In this document: positions 22,512-35,805 of the stretch, piece after piece
Position numbering within the stretch: position 1 is the stretch's first letter
Layout of the letters: each line of letters opens with the position of its first letter
Made by a program: the position numbers and the translations under genes
Notes under the pieces: model-generated
The model's input: the letters and a program-made list of their open reading frames with translations, nothing else
The model's database searches: none
Told to the model about the DNA's origin: nothing
Source: Wyeomyia smithii
Taxonomy: Eukaryota; Arthropoda; Insecta; Diptera; Culicidae
DNA length: 64,000 nt
Direction: 5' to 3'
NCBI RefSeq assembly: GCF_029784165.1
Contig: NC_073696.1
Location: 177,065,825-177,129,824, forward strand

Positions 22512-22940
22512 ATTTAATTCATTGGAGATCCGTAGACGTAACAGAAAGTGTGTGGAATGCATTTATAAGGTATTGCAAACTCAGCATATCCTCCTATGCC
22601 GAGTCGAACAGGAAGTCGGGAAACACCATCCGCGACAAATAAATAGAGTAGGCCGCCAGAGCGAAACACGCACAAATCCGACGGCAGCAAAAAATACGGA
22701 AACCATCAGACTGTTTAAAAATAGCACATTTTTCGCCACACTGTTCTCCCCCGTACCAAGCGCCAGCGAATCACATAGCAAAACCAAACTTAATCTGAGC
22801 GTTTGTCGTCGTGGCGATGGTTCTAAATTACGCAAGCCATTTTTGTTGCTCGGCGCGATTTTTTTCCGTCTCAGAGTAATAGCTAACGAGAGTTCACAGC
22901 TCGACAGACTTCCGATTTATGCTAGTGATCGTTCTTGATC
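22512..22940 (+). other. GC-richer patch, possible 5' exon or regulatory DNA
   Basis: Base composition is distinctly less AT-rich than the flanks, and one forward frame stays open (22417-22938) ending at a stop before GATCTGTAGGTTAAATG. The translation has no recognisable domain and is rich in Arg and Ser. It could be an untranslated first exon, a gene fragment or transposon sequence. Confidence 0.25.
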
Positions 22941-23295
22941 TGTAGGTTAAATGGTGCAGAATACGTTTGATTTTCCAATATTTGCCAATGATGCTAACGT
23001 TGAATGTTCCCCAGATATTACAGTTTGTTGGAAAAAATCTATTATATATGAGTTACTTGGCCAATATTCCTATAAAAAAAACACAGTGTGAGCTGGCCTT
23101 TTCTATACGAACTTTATTGATTTTACCAAACATTTCAATTTTGATTAGTTAGTTGATTTTTTTTATATCATACGAATGTCTTATTTAAATAGTTTTAAGT
23201 AATTTAGACATCAATATGATATTTACTAGCAAACCAAACTATTAAAATAATTAAGCTTTACAACTGCGAATTATTGTGTTTAAATCAGTTGCAGA

Positions 23296-24249
<954 letters not shown>

Positions 24250-26095
24250 ACATGTGTAATATTCGAAAGCACACCTGGACGCACCCAAATGAAGTGGCCA
24301 GATCGACCATGTTCTGATCGATGGTCGACATTTTGCAGACGTTATAGACGTAAGGTTGTCCAGAGGACCAAACGTTGACTTAGATCACTATCTCATGATA
24401 TCCAAGTTCTACGCACGGTTGTCCAACGTTTGAAATCAAGGACAAGGAGGAAGATGAATATTCAGCGGTTATCAACTAAAAGAGTGGCTGACGAGCACTC
24501 GCAGAAAGTTGATGAGCGGATTGATGAGCAAATTGGTTGGGACTTTAACGAACAGTGGAGGCATACAGTACCATTAGCACCGCAGCGCGAGAAGTGTTGG
24601 GGACAGCTGCGACAACCACGCCCAATGAGTGATTTGACGCTGAGTGCCAGCGAACGGCAAATCAGAAGAACCGCTACGGCTGTGACACGTCGGAGCGTAG
24701 GGAGATATAGAGCAGCTGGAGCCACTAAAAAGAGACTCCATCACCGGAAGAAACGTCAGCATTAAGAGCATGTTCGTTCGGAGGCACAATGCGAGAAGCT
24801 TCTACTAAAAGATTAATGGATTTGAAAACCGAAACATGTCTGCCCCCGTCATGTGCAACGACATGGAAAGAAACCTGATTATCAATAAATCAGAGATGGC
24901 CAGGCGCTGGATACAACATTTTAGTGTGCTGTTGAACGGAGAGGAAGATAGAGGCGTTGAAAGGAGCAGGATTGATAATAAGAATGATGGACAAGCTGTT
25001 GATCCACCAACTGTGGATGAGGTGAAGAAAGTAATTAAAGAGCTAAAGAACTGCAAGGCAGCTGGGAAGGACGGTATTCCCGCCAAGATTTTCAAAGTCA
25101 GGAGCGAACATCTGTATCGTGACATTCATCGGATAATGCTGGAAGTGTGGGCTGACGAAGTAATGCTTTCAGATTGGTTGGAGGATCTCATATGCCCAAT
25201 CTATAAAAAAGGCCACTGCCTGGGCTATATCCTCCCTCGTATCCCGTTCCATCGACTGAGGCTGTTACCAGAAACCTTTGTTGGCAAATACCATGGTGGT
25301 TTTCGAGGGAGACGCTCCACTAGGGACCAAATGTTTACCTTGCGACATATTCTCGAGAAATTTCTAGAATTCACCTTGCAAACTCGCCATATGTCCATAG
25401 ACTTCAGGGCAGCGAACGACTCGGTTAAGAGAAATGAGTTATGGCAGATAATTAGCGGGCATAGTTTTCAAACAAAACTAATTAGACTGATCCGCGGAAA
25501 GGAGCGGGACCACCATGATGAAGACTCAAATGCTCCTTGGTTTTGCAGATTATATCGATTAATCGTAGAGCGGTGGAAAAAGGCATTTGGACCTCTCAGG
25601 ACGGAATCTGCGAGAATTGGATTTGTCATCGGCTCTACTAATACGGAGTATATGGTGCTGCGCTGGTGACAAATGGGGAATCGTATGAAGTAGTCGACGA
25701 AAATATTTACCTGGGTACATCGGTGACGTGCGACAATAAGGTTAGCCGTGCGATAAAGAGGAGGATAGCGGTCGCAAAACAAGGCCTTTTACGGATTGCG
25801 TAACCAGCTGAGGTCCCACAGTCCGCAAACCCGTACGAAACTAGCACTCTATATAACACCGATTTTCTCTGTGGTTCTCTATGGCCATGAAACATGGACA
25901 TTGAAAGTTGCTGATCGGCGAGGTCTTGGTGTGCATTGAATCTTGCGGTCAATCCTTGGCGGTATACTGGAAAATGGTTTTGGAGCAGACGCATGAACCA
26001 GTGTACCAGGCATACAAATTGCCGGATATAGTCAACAAAGCAGGCTACAATGGGCTGAGCATGTAGCTAGAATGGCGAAGGAATGATCAGCAAAA
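24250..26095 (+). pseudogene. RTE-like LINE remnant with reverse transcriptase domain
   Basis: The remnant starts inside the endonuclease (sequence resembling the conserved SDH-type end near 24320-24400). It passes through a basic linker (24430-24765) and a 277-codon open stretch, 24836-25669, that holds the RT fingers and palm: NCKAAGKDGIPAKIF, WLEDLICPIYKKGH, GFRGRRSTRDQMFTLR and DFRAANDSVKRNELW. The catalytic box is damaged: at 25542-25553 the codons read FADY rather than FADD, followed by an in-frame stop, and the frame shifts around it. A C-terminal region with an ALYGHE-like motif continues in broken frames to about 26090. The family encodes endonuclease plus RT and transposes by target-primed reverse transcription. 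This copy is dead and 5'-truncated. Confidence 0.85.
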
Positions 26096-26147
26096 ACTAT
26101 ATTTAGCAGCAATCCCGATAGAAGACTAGCCAGTTAGTCTGAAGAAA

Positions 26148-26315
26148 CGACGCTGGTCCAACAAGCCAGTCGCCTTATGTTCGAATCTTGGTTCCGGTGA
26201 GACTATCAGTGTCAGTAGGATCATAACACTAGCTCTACAACCGTTCTTTTTACTAAAAGTTGACTGGAAGGTCTGTGATTAATGATAATAAAGGTTCAAT
26301 TTTCAACAGTGGACG
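26148..26315 (+). repeat. tRNA-related SINE, copy B
   Basis: Shares the head (CTGGTCCAACAAGCCAGTCG), the B box-like GTTCGAATCTTGG and the GTGTCAGTAGGATC body with copy A. It sits between the two LINE remnants. The tail ends in TAATAAAGGTTC. Confidence 0.65.
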
Positions 26316-26375
26316 ATGGTCCTCCAGCGAGACAGGGGGTTGGTGCAGGCCTTACAAGCCAGCCGTAAAAATCAT

Positions 26376-28850
26376 CACAGGAAGCAAACAATGTAAATTC
26401 GGACCAGAATGTGCAAGTTGAGGATTAGCGGTCGTTTGTTCAACGTGAGCATAATAAACGTGCACAGCCCCCATTGACTTCGCCGCCTCCAAGAACATGG
26501 CCATACGTAGTACCTACTTTCAGCATACCCTCCCATATAGGTACACCTGGAGATCACCACAACAGACCGAATCACAAATCGATCGATCGATCGACGTTTT
26601 GATTGATGGAAGGCACTTCTTGGATATTATCAACGTCCGAACCTACCGTGGCGCAAACGTCGATTTCGACCACTATCTTCTGATGGTCAAAATGCGCCAT
26701 AGACTTTCGATTGTCAACAACATCCGCTACCGTCGTCCGCCACGGTGTGATCTGGAACGACTCAAATTCCACGAAGTCGTTACTGATTACGTGCAAAGCC
26801 TTGAGGCAGCACTGCCGGAAGAGGGTGAATTTATCGCAGCTCTTCTAGAGGACTGCTGGCGTATTGTAAAAACAGCCATTAACAGCGCAGCGGAAAATGC
26901 CATAGGGTTCGTCGAGAGGAATCGACGTAACGGCTGGTTCGACGAGGAGTGTCAGACGGTTCTAGACGAGAAGAATGCAGCGCGGGCATTGCTGCTGCAA
27001 CAAGGGACCCGTCAAAACGTGATGCGATATAAACTGAAGCGAAGACATTAGACTCATTTGTTCCGGAACAATAAGCGCCGCCTAGAAGAAATGGAGTGTG
27101 AGGAATTGGAACAGCTGTATCGTTCGCAAGAAACACGTAAGTTCTACAAGAAACTGAACGCATCCCGCACCGGCTTTGTGCCGCGAGCCGAAATGTGTTG
27201 GGTTAAGGATGGTGGAATCTTGACGGATGAACGTGAGGTGATCGACAGGTGGAAGCAGTACTACAATGAACGTCTGAATGGCGCAGAGGCAGAGGACCAA
27301 GACGGCAGGAGGAACGACCTCGTCAACACAGCGGATGAGGGAGATATCCCGACCCCTACGATAGGTGAAGTTAAGGATGCTCAAAGCAGCTCAAGAACAA
27401 GAAATCAGCTGGAAAAGATGGCATCGTAGCGGAGCTTATCGAACTAGGCTCTGATAGGTTGGCTTTCTGCCTGCACCAGCTGATAGCCAGGATCTAGAAT
27501 ACAGAACAGCTACCGGAGTAATGGAAGGAGGGAGTAATTAGACCAATATACAAGAAGGGCGACAAGTTCGCATGTGAGAACTATCGAGCGATCACGATTC
27601 TCAACGCAGCCTACAAAGTGCTCTCCCAGATTATCTTTCGCCGTCTCTCGCCGCTAGCAGAGAGTTTTGTTGGAAGTTATCAAGCCAGTTTTGTGGGTGG
27701 GCGATCGGCAACGGAACAAATCTTCACGCTGCGGCAGATCCTCCAAAAGTGTCGCGAATAAATGAGTCCCCACGCACCACCCATTCATCGATTTCAAGGC
27801 TGCCTACGATACTATCGACCGTGTAGAGTTATGGAAAATCATGGACGAAAATGGTTTTTCTGCGAAACTAACAAGACTGATCAAGCCCACGATGGATGGT
27901 GTACAGTGCTGTGGGAAGATTTCGGGTGCGTTATCAAGCCCGTTTGAAAAACGCAAGAGATTTCGACAAGGCAACGGTCTTTCCTGCCTCCTGTTCAACA
28001 TTGCGCTTGAAGGTGTGATGAAACGTGCGGCCTTTAACATGCGGGGCACATTCTTCAAAAAATCCAGCCAGTTCATCTGCTTCGCTGACGACGTGGACCG
28101 ACGTTCCAGGCGGTCACTGAACGGTACACCAAACTTAAACGTGAAGTAGAAAAGGTTGGATTGAAAGTGAATACGTCAAAGACTGAGTATCTGCTAGCAG
28201 AAGGAACCGAGCGCGATAGGGCTCGCATAAGCAGTAGCGTATAATTGACGGAAACGAGTTCGAGATGGTTGACGAATTTGTATACCTCGGATCTTCGGTA
28301 ACGTCAGACAACAACTGCAGCAGAGAAATCCGCAGACGTATTGTAGCTGGAAGTCGTGCCTACTACAAACTGCATAAGACGTTGAGCTCTGGTAAACTTC
28401 GTCCCCGTACCAAGTGCACCATGTACAAGACGCTCGAAAGACCAGTAGTCCTCTATGGGCACGAGACATGAACAATGATAGAGGAGGGCTTGCAAGCACT
28501 GGCCGTTTTCGAACGACGTGTGCTTAGGACAATCTTCGGTGGAGTATGTGAACAACGAGCTGGCGCAACTCTACGGCGAACCCAGTATCCAGAAAATCGC
28601 GAAAGCTGGAAGGGTACAATGGGCGGGACATGTTGTAAGAATGCCGGAAAACAATCCCGCAAAAATGGTGTTCGTCTCGAATCCGGCCGGTACAAGACGT
28701 AGAGGTGCACAACGAGCTAGGTTAGACCAAGTAGAGCAAGATCTTGGTTGTGTGGGACTCTCAAGAAACTGGAGACAAGCTGCTATGGACCGAGGACGGT
28801 GGCGTTATGACGCAGGTGAAATCCTGAGAAATGTTTCACCAGGAAAGTAA
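26376..28850 (+). pseudogene. Second RTE-like LINE remnant, nearly complete RT
   Basis: It opens within the endonuclease (LRISGRLFNVSIINVH, about 26413-26465) and runs on through VLIDGRHFLDIINVRTYRG and a linker (26497-27051). Next come the RT leader KKSAGKDGIVAELIELG (about 27400-27450), the palm (PIYKKGDKF, ENYRAITILNAAYKVL), GGRSATEQIFTLRQIL, and an intact FADD box at 28081-28092. The C-terminal part has VDEFVYLGSSVTSDNN (28265 on), KCTMYKTLERPVVLYGHE and a terminal KAGRVQWAGHVVRMPENNPAKM module. Stops or frameshifts occur near 27049, 27427, 27760 and 28149. It differs in sequence from the neighbouring copy at 24.2-26.1 kb, so it is a different family in the same clade, not a duplication. 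I place it in the RTE clade from memory of mosquito elements. Confidence 0.88.
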
Positions 28851-30608
28851 GTGAGTATCTAGAAAGTTACATTGGAATGCCTAATGCAACGGATGTATAG
28901 GTAGTATAACTTTGAACGACTATTTCATGAGACAGAAGCACGTTCGCACTGATTAGGAATCTGAGAAACCTTATATTCAACCAAACTCTATTGATTAAGC
29001 GAGTACGATTATCAAGATCGAAGAAATCGAATTGAATCGCTTTGAACTTCTCTGAAATCGTTCTTTGATTACTTGAATACATAAATGATACTAATTGAAA
29101 TAATTTATGTAACGTTCACTGAATTTCATTTTAACACTATATGAATCAGATCTATGCCTTTTAAATATGCTTGAAACAATTTATCAACTCTTCAATCTTT
29201 CACTAACAAAGCTTTGATTTAAAATATTACTTCTCTCACGCACGCGCTAGATAATAAAACGAAAGGCCTATTGAACTGAAATGCACGCACCTATCATACT
29301 TACTCAATTTGCAATTGTAATAATTCCATTAGAAGCTCATTCAATTTGGAAACATTCCATCACACATTAAACGCACCCCTATTGATTCGAAAATAGTTAT
29401 GTCTTTTTTTGGAACATTGAAAATTATACAGGTTTCTTTCCCTGCCGTAAAAATTGTCTTACGTACACTGAAAATAATTTCAACAAAAAATCTAAGTGAA
29501 AAGCTGTAAAATAAATTTTCTTCCATTTTATACGTTAAGTTTACGTGAATTGAAGAGTATTCAGCGATACATAAACGCATTGATTTGAAATAAATGTTGT
29601 TAATTTTACAGATAGTTCTGAAGAAATGCATGTGATGTTTCACGTAGTAAAAACACGAGAATCATTTTTAGTTGTATGTTATTATTTTGCGGACGCTTTG
29701 TCGTCAAAAATTAAAGAAGGTTTATTGATTTGAATAGGGTTTCGGGGGTATTTTGGACCGTTTCAGAAAGTGATTGCACAATGCATTTTTAGAAACACGA
29801 TTGTTTTGACATACCTGCTCTATCAAATCATTGTTAGGCGCTAAATGTCTATTTTGACATACATCGTTCAAAAATGCAATTTGTTGGAAAATATCCAAGT
29901 AATATCAAATTTCTTTGAAGTACTCAAATGTGTTATGGCCCATTGTCGATCTTTTTAGAGTAGAAATAGTGGAGTTGAGGAGGACATCCCTTAGGCATCT
30001 GAAATGAAATGATTGGGCTTTTAACGGTTTTGCAGGTATTTCTAGCCAGTTTCATATCGTTACTATAACAATGAATTGTATAGAAAGCATACAAATTTGT
30101 TACATAGTAACATTAGCTTCAGGGAGTTGATTTGAATATTACCACTTCTTTTTGGCTTTGGATTGACTTAGGCATGATTTTGAATATGTGTAAACTAATT
30201 CAAATGTAATGCTACCTAGAGTAAGTATTTTGCCGAAAACTATAGTGAAGTATGATTTTTAGGTATATTATTTCAATGGTGCATACATAGTTTTCTAACA
30301 TTCATTGAATTTATCACCTAAAATACGTAAAATGTTCGCGAGTGTACCTAAATATGTACGTTCTGGTTACGGCGAAGTTGATTGACATGCAAAGAAACCA
30401 AAACAAATATAAGTCTAACAAACAGTCCTAGTATATGCTGATGTCATCTCAATGTGTAAGATTAACAGTAGACACTTGCAACTAAACTGAAAATACATTA
30501 CCTAAAAACAGACATGTCCTTTCACTGTGTCTCGGGTAACAAAACTAAAACCAGAAAAAGGAGAGATCTATTTGAAATATTACATATTTATATCTATTAT
30601 ATATTATA
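28851..30608. other. Intergenic, no gene seen
   Basis: AT-rich; short frames only. The stretch 29720-30330 reads like old non-coding transposon sequence, but no ends were found. Confidence 0.35.
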
Positions 30609-31204
30609 TTTGTTACTTGTTACTTGTTACTTGTTTCTTGTTACTTGTTACTTGTTACTTGTTACTTGTTACTTGTTACTTGTTACTTGTTACTTGTTAC
30701 TTGTTACTTGTTACTTGTTACTTGTTACTTGTTACTTGTTACTTGTTACTTGTTACTTGTTACTTGTTACTTGTTACTTGTTACTTGTTACTTGTTACTT
30801 GTTACTTGTTACTTGTTACTTGTTACTTGTTACTTGTTACTTGTTACTTGTTACTTGTTACTTGTTACTTGTTACTTGTTACTTGTTACTTGTTACTTGT
30901 TACTTGTTACTTGTTACTTGTTACTTGTTACTTGTTACTTGTTACTTGTTACTTGTTACTTGTTACTTGTTACTTGTTACTTGTTACTTGTTACTTGTTA
31001 CTTGTTACTTGTTACTTGTTACTTGTTACTTGTTACTTGTTACTTGTTACTTGTTACTTGTTACTTGTTACTTGTTACTTGTTACTTGTTACTTGTTACT
31101 TGTTACTTGTTACTTGTTACTTGTTACTTGTTACTTGTTACTTGTTACTTGTTACTTGTTACTTGTTACTTGTTACTTATTACTTGTTACTTGTTACTTA
31201 TTAC
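30609..31204 (+). repeat. TTACTTG heptamer satellite, about 85 copies
   Basis: Almost perfect head-to-tail array of TTACTTG (TTGTTAC in another phase). Variants are one TTTCTTG near the start and TTATTAC units near 31176 and 31197. The seven bases contain no stop in any forward frame, so three forward frames stay open (30514-31295) with the period-7 peptide LLVTCYL. These are not genes. Confidence 0.95.
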
Positions 31205-32633
31205 AGATTCTATTATGATGTTATTGTTTTTAATTTGTGTATGTCAAGAACATAACAAAAGTTTCAACATACGCCATGGTTCTTCTTGGTCTTAGTCCTA
31301 TAAAAGGTCAATGAACTGTGATAATACTTTGCATTTTGACCTAATGTTGATTAGATTATGTGCGCTTGACGCTTGGAACTCAGCATTTTTGATAAGTATA
31401 CAAAGTTGCGTGAAATGTTGATAATGTTGAAATTAGGAAACTGCGGCTAGTAATCCAAAATTCATTCTACCTGGCAAAGTAAAGTCCCAAAATATTTTTT
31501 CTTTGATCTTTCATGAAAAGCATTTTCATGAAAGATTGACGAAAAATCGTTTCAATATCCTCAGTATCAGTATTATCATTATTGCATGGAAATCCCACAA
31601 CACAACAATCTCAGCAAAGACCAAAGTACCACTTAAGCTTATTCGGGTTTGTAGACTAGTTTGTGTCGCAATGGACTGAATTTTAGCTTCAAAATTTTGT
31701 CCATACTCGCGGTTGCCACATCATTTTACTGCCCTTTACCATTTCCACATCGGCCTTTTACACCAGAAAAAGCACGTTGTTCCAGTAACGACTAAAATGT
31801 TGCGCGGTTGATTTTTTCTTCCAACTGTTATCTTCATCTCTTTCTTAGCATGCATACTGCGATGCTGAGGGGCGGTGAAACCACCTTGTGTAAAGCGCTA
31901 TGCTGAAAGAATGCCTGGGAATTTTTCGAGAAAGGAATGTGCATTGCTCTGCACTGGAAGACACTATACCATTTCACTTCTTTCTTTTGGAGGGTTCAGC
32001 CATTCGCTGGTTCTCTTTTCTGTCCGTACGATCATCCGCGCAGCTTGGTGGCTCTATTCGGCTCTTATGTTCCCTTTTCCTCTCCGAGTTGGCACTACCT
32101 AATCCGCTTTCATGAATTTATTTTGTTCATCATTACCCACTCATTCGCGTTCCATGCCACACTGCGCCACCAACTTTTCCTGCACAATCGCTTTATGGAC
32201 TATGCCCATTTTCGTAAACGGTTGTATAGCTGAAATTCGGAAGAATTTGTTCGTTGTTGGCCTTTCTTCTTTGCAAATATATTCCAAGACCATGATGAGT
32301 GGTTCAACCGGAGTTGGCAACTCCGAGCTCCGAATAATGTGGCATCCATGGGTAGGCTCCAAGAAATCAGCAACAGCGCATTGGTCGGTGGTCCTTGAAA
32401 TAGTTAGTGTACGCCAAAGTTCAAGCACGGGCTGGAATCGCTTATCTGGCACTTGGATCATATGGGGTCAACATTCTTTGCTATAGTTCTACTCTAAAAC
32501 ATGCAATAACGTGCAGAATAGAGAAAACGCACATTCTATCTATAAATAACAGTAGTTTGCCCATTGAAACTATAAAATTGTGCACATCACTCTTAGAAAA
32601 TCAACTTTATACTTATTGCACTTATTCTTGACA
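31205..32633. other. Intergenic with a GC-richer patch at 31860-32460
   Basis: Overlapping frames stay open on both strands between 31875 and 32486, including 106 codons on the - strand (32141-32461). None has a domain I recognise. It could be an old gene fragment or transposon piece. Confidence 0.3.
31506..31535. repeat. Short palindrome
   Basis: TCTTTCATGAAAA and its reverse complement are separated by a few bases; it could form a stem of about 13 bp. Confidence 0.5.
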
Positions 32634-32822
32634 TGATCTCGAGGTATGATGCTAATCTAACAAGCTAGACGTTGATTGTTAGAATCCTAGTTCGGGGGAG
32701 ACTGTTAGTGTCAGTAGGATCGTAGCGCAACTGTCCTGTACAACACTCACAGTTGGCCGCGAAGTATGTTTATAATAAACAGGAAGTTAAGTTCCGATTG
32801 CAGAGTGCAGCACCAATTGTTT
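32634..32822 (+). repeat. tRNA-related SINE, copy C
   Basis: Aligns by eye with copies A, B and D: CTAATCTAACAAGCTAG head, GTTAGTGTCAGTAGGATCG body, CAACTGTCCTGTACAAC, and a TTATAATAAACAGG tail. The B box is decayed (GTTAGAATCCTAG). Confidence 0.65.
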
Positions 32823-34720
32823 TTGACAAACGGTATTCGAAAAAACAGCACAAATTAGATTAAGTATCAGCAAGATGTGATAAATGAGCGAAATATGAAT
32901 GTAAGTACATATATTTAAATTTAACAATTGCAAAACATTGCAATTATAAAGATCTCAGCATTTGTTCGATAGATTTGATCAATTCAATTATATTTTAAAC
33001 ATATTTAATTGGTTGGTAAATCAAATTTCGTGGAAAACATAAAAAACTTAGGTATATCGAAATTTGTTGTTAGAAATGCTTGACCTGAATGATTTGTACA
33101 GTAAACGAAAGAATTTTTTTTACGAAACATTCGTGTTAGAGTACAAATATTTGGTTGGTTTAGTAAGAGTTTATTATCAAACAGTTGAGTAAGCTGCATC
33201 ATAACAAAATGTGGATAAACTTTTTTATAAAAGTTCAAATGATATGATGGTTTATAAAACAGAGTAAATTTTGCTAAACTTTACTAATCACATAGTTTCG
33301 GCCCACGAATGGAAACGCAATCCCTGCAGTAGTTTCTATGAAAGAGTTACATGACATAACGAGCAAACTTCGCTTATAGGCGGCAGATTTCTCTGACCAA
33401 CGAAACGAATGAACTATTGATAATTCATGCCTCTTATCTGCTAGAAGTCAGTAGCTAAGCTCGTGAACAAAGACATTTTGAAAGAGACAGCTTCATGATA
33501 ACATTGTGTGTAGCTCAAATTCTTTCTTCGATACTACTATAAATTTAACTGTACAAAAACACGGCGATGGACTGCATTGGCTTAAAACCACCTATTTTAA
33601 AAAAAGGTTAAAAAAAGTACAGATATGGAATGGTATCAAAAAACAGCAATGCTTTTTATGCTTTTTTTCATTCACAAAACTGACATTGATACCTTATACT
33701 ACCGATAGTGTTTTTGTTTGTTTTTCAAATTAATTTTCACTTTTGTTACTAATGTCAATAATACTAAGTATTATTTACAAAAGAGGATCAAAAAGTATAA
33801 AATATGATACATTTGAATTTTGTACAATAAAGTTGATTTTTCAATGTAGTTGCCAGACAAGCAAATACTGCAAAGCAACGAAGGTTGCATCTGTACGGTT
33901 CGGCAGGGAATGTTGGCGTCAGTCTTGAACCTGAATGGTGAAAGACGATGGCGCTTCAGGTTCAATGTGCTCAAATCTGGCCGATGTACAACTAAATCTC
34001 CACGCTTGGCTCTCAAAACGCAGCAAAGGCCGTGAGACTGCTTCTTGCATACTTATATTGGACCACGGCGGGTATGTCGATAGGGCTGCCGGCCACACAC
34101 TCCACTTCCTCCACAGTCATCCGCGCGAAAGGCGGATCTTACAAAAGAATTTTTATGAACCACACATTGATGCACGTTAACGATGTTTTATGCGCACGGA
34201 AACACCTCAAAGGCAGTAAATTTCATCATGGTTTTCTAATTCGTGTCGGCACTAGAAAGAAGCCCAAAAAAGAACTTAATTTTAATATGCAAAGCGTGTT
34301 TGTCGCATATAACTTTCGAGGAGTTTTTGGGCATTTAGTTCAGAATTTACAACTTGAAAAGGCCGTTTTTTGCTCATTCAATACTTTTCGCCTTTAACTT
34401 AGAAAAGGGTATTTTCACTTTTCCCTTTTTTATCAATTTTCTCGGAGAAAGGTAAAACGGTTTTTGTCATATGCTTAAAATTTTATTGAAATCAGGATTT
34501 GAGACCAACATAACGGTAAGTTCTTTTATTTGCGAAACAGTTGTCTTGAAAGGCATAAACTGTCATTAATTGTTTCATATTGCTCTGGTCTTTTGACCAA
34601 GCGGTCTGCAATTTAAGTAACCATGGTTTTTGAATTTCATTGTACGATGCAATACTAACAAGTAATCAATTTTCTCGAGTAAACAATCGTCATTATCAAT
34701 AACTGAATAATCAATATAGC
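32823..34720. other. Intergenic with a GC-richer patch at 33880-34170
   Basis: The patch keeps short frames open on both strands without a recognisable product; the flanks are plain AT-rich DNA. Confidence 0.3.
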
Positions 34721-35403
34721 TCACTGCCCTGATACACAAGAGCAACACAATTTGCTAATTACTCGGTTTTTCTCCGAAACAGGTCTTGACTTAGTGTGTG
34801 GTTGCCCTGTGGATTCATCACTACCTATAACATCCTGTTGCTCCTCTTGTTGATCCTTTAAAAAACGCTCCATCAAATCGAATTTTGCTGATATTACTTC
34901 TCTGTAATTCAACCGTGTTGACCAGGATGAATTCGGCCTTCAAAAATGAGTAATTAGTAATTTTGTCATTTTTCTACATTGTTTTGTAAATTTCAATATT
35001 ACTTCATATCAGGGCCTTTCCGACTTACTGGTCGTCGTACAGCTCGGGCAGCGGTAGTAACTTGTTTTAGTTTTTCTAATCTCTGCATAAGTTCATCTTC
35101 ACTAGATGTAGTCCGTCTAACTTTAGCAAACGATAAACCTGAATCTTCGGTAAGTTCATCGATTGTGTAAATATTATGCCGTATAAACGACAAGCCACTT
35201 TCAAGTGACGCACTTACAGAGCACGAAGCAACTTTTGAATTCAATTTGGCACTAAATTCATCTTGATCTCGAAACGGAATGTGGCATTTCTTGGTAAGGT
35301 TTTTAAATCCTGTGTCTGTTTTGTCGTGAAAACCTTCAAACTGGCCGATCGATATGGTTGATGATGATTCGGACTTTTCTAAAGGAGTATGTTTTATATC
35401 CAT
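34721..35403 (-). CDS. Unrecognised two-exon gene, 205 aa product
   Basis: On the - strand exon 1 is 35403-35003 and exon 2 is 34937-34721, with a 65-bp GT-AG intron at 35002-34938. Joining them keeps one open frame: the AA of a Lys codon is completed by the first G of exon 2, giving ...GPDMKPNSSW.... I do not recognise the family. Visible: a Ser/Thr-rich N-terminal third, a charged helix-like stretch (SSEDELMQRLEKLKQ), a basic segment (ARAVRRPVSRKG), then a second helix (VISAKFDLMERFLKDQQEE) and a tail ending LCCSCVSGQ. There is no signal peptide or membrane segment, so a small intracellular protein is likely. The splice-consistent continuation and the amphipathic helices argue for a real gene. 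No clear AATAAA lies just beyond the stop. It could also be the 3' end of a longer gene, or a pseudogene. Confidence 0.6.
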
Positions 35404-35594
35404 ATTAGACTTTTATCATCTTTATCATCAATACAAAACAGAATAAGCATAGCTTACTCTTCTCTGTCTGCTAATATTTTATTGCAAAACAATCTGGCAA
35501 TCAGGCACATGACTTTTTGCACACTCTGAAAAGTGCAGTACAATTCAACAAATTCGCAAGAGAAAATTACGCTATTACTGGATATGCTGTAACC

Positions 35595-35805
35595 AGGCCC
35601 GAATTTGAGGGGGGCAAAGGGGGCAAATGCCCTGGGCCTTTTGATTCGAGGGGCCCCCTCGTCCTGGGCCAAACGTGAAGACAGAGTGGAGACCTTTATT
35701 TTGCTCGTCAGCATCCAGAAGCGTTGAGTCATATCAATTTTTTTAAGAAAAGAGGGCCCCACGGAAAAATCTGCCCCGGGCCCTGAGTGCCTAAATCCGG
35801 CCCTG
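35595..35805. mobile_element. 211-bp hAT-type MITE with 8-bp target duplication
   Basis: An exact 8-bp duplication GCTGTAAC lies at 35587-35594 and 35806-35813. Terminal repeats are CAGGCCCGAATTT and, reversed, CAGGGCCGGATTT. The interior is GC-rich (GGGGGGCAAAGGGGGC) with no coding content. It was inserted about 70 bases from a hAT transposase remnant and 0.2 kb upstream of the small - strand gene. Confidence 0.85.

Noticed and set aside
30609..31204. Heptamer array as telomeric DNA
   Set aside because: The unit is not the insect TTAGG repeat, flies and mosquitoes lack that repeat, and the array is flanked by ordinary sequence on both sides.
30609..31204. CRISPR-like repeat array
   Set aside because: No spacers; units are contiguous heptamers in a eukaryotic genome.
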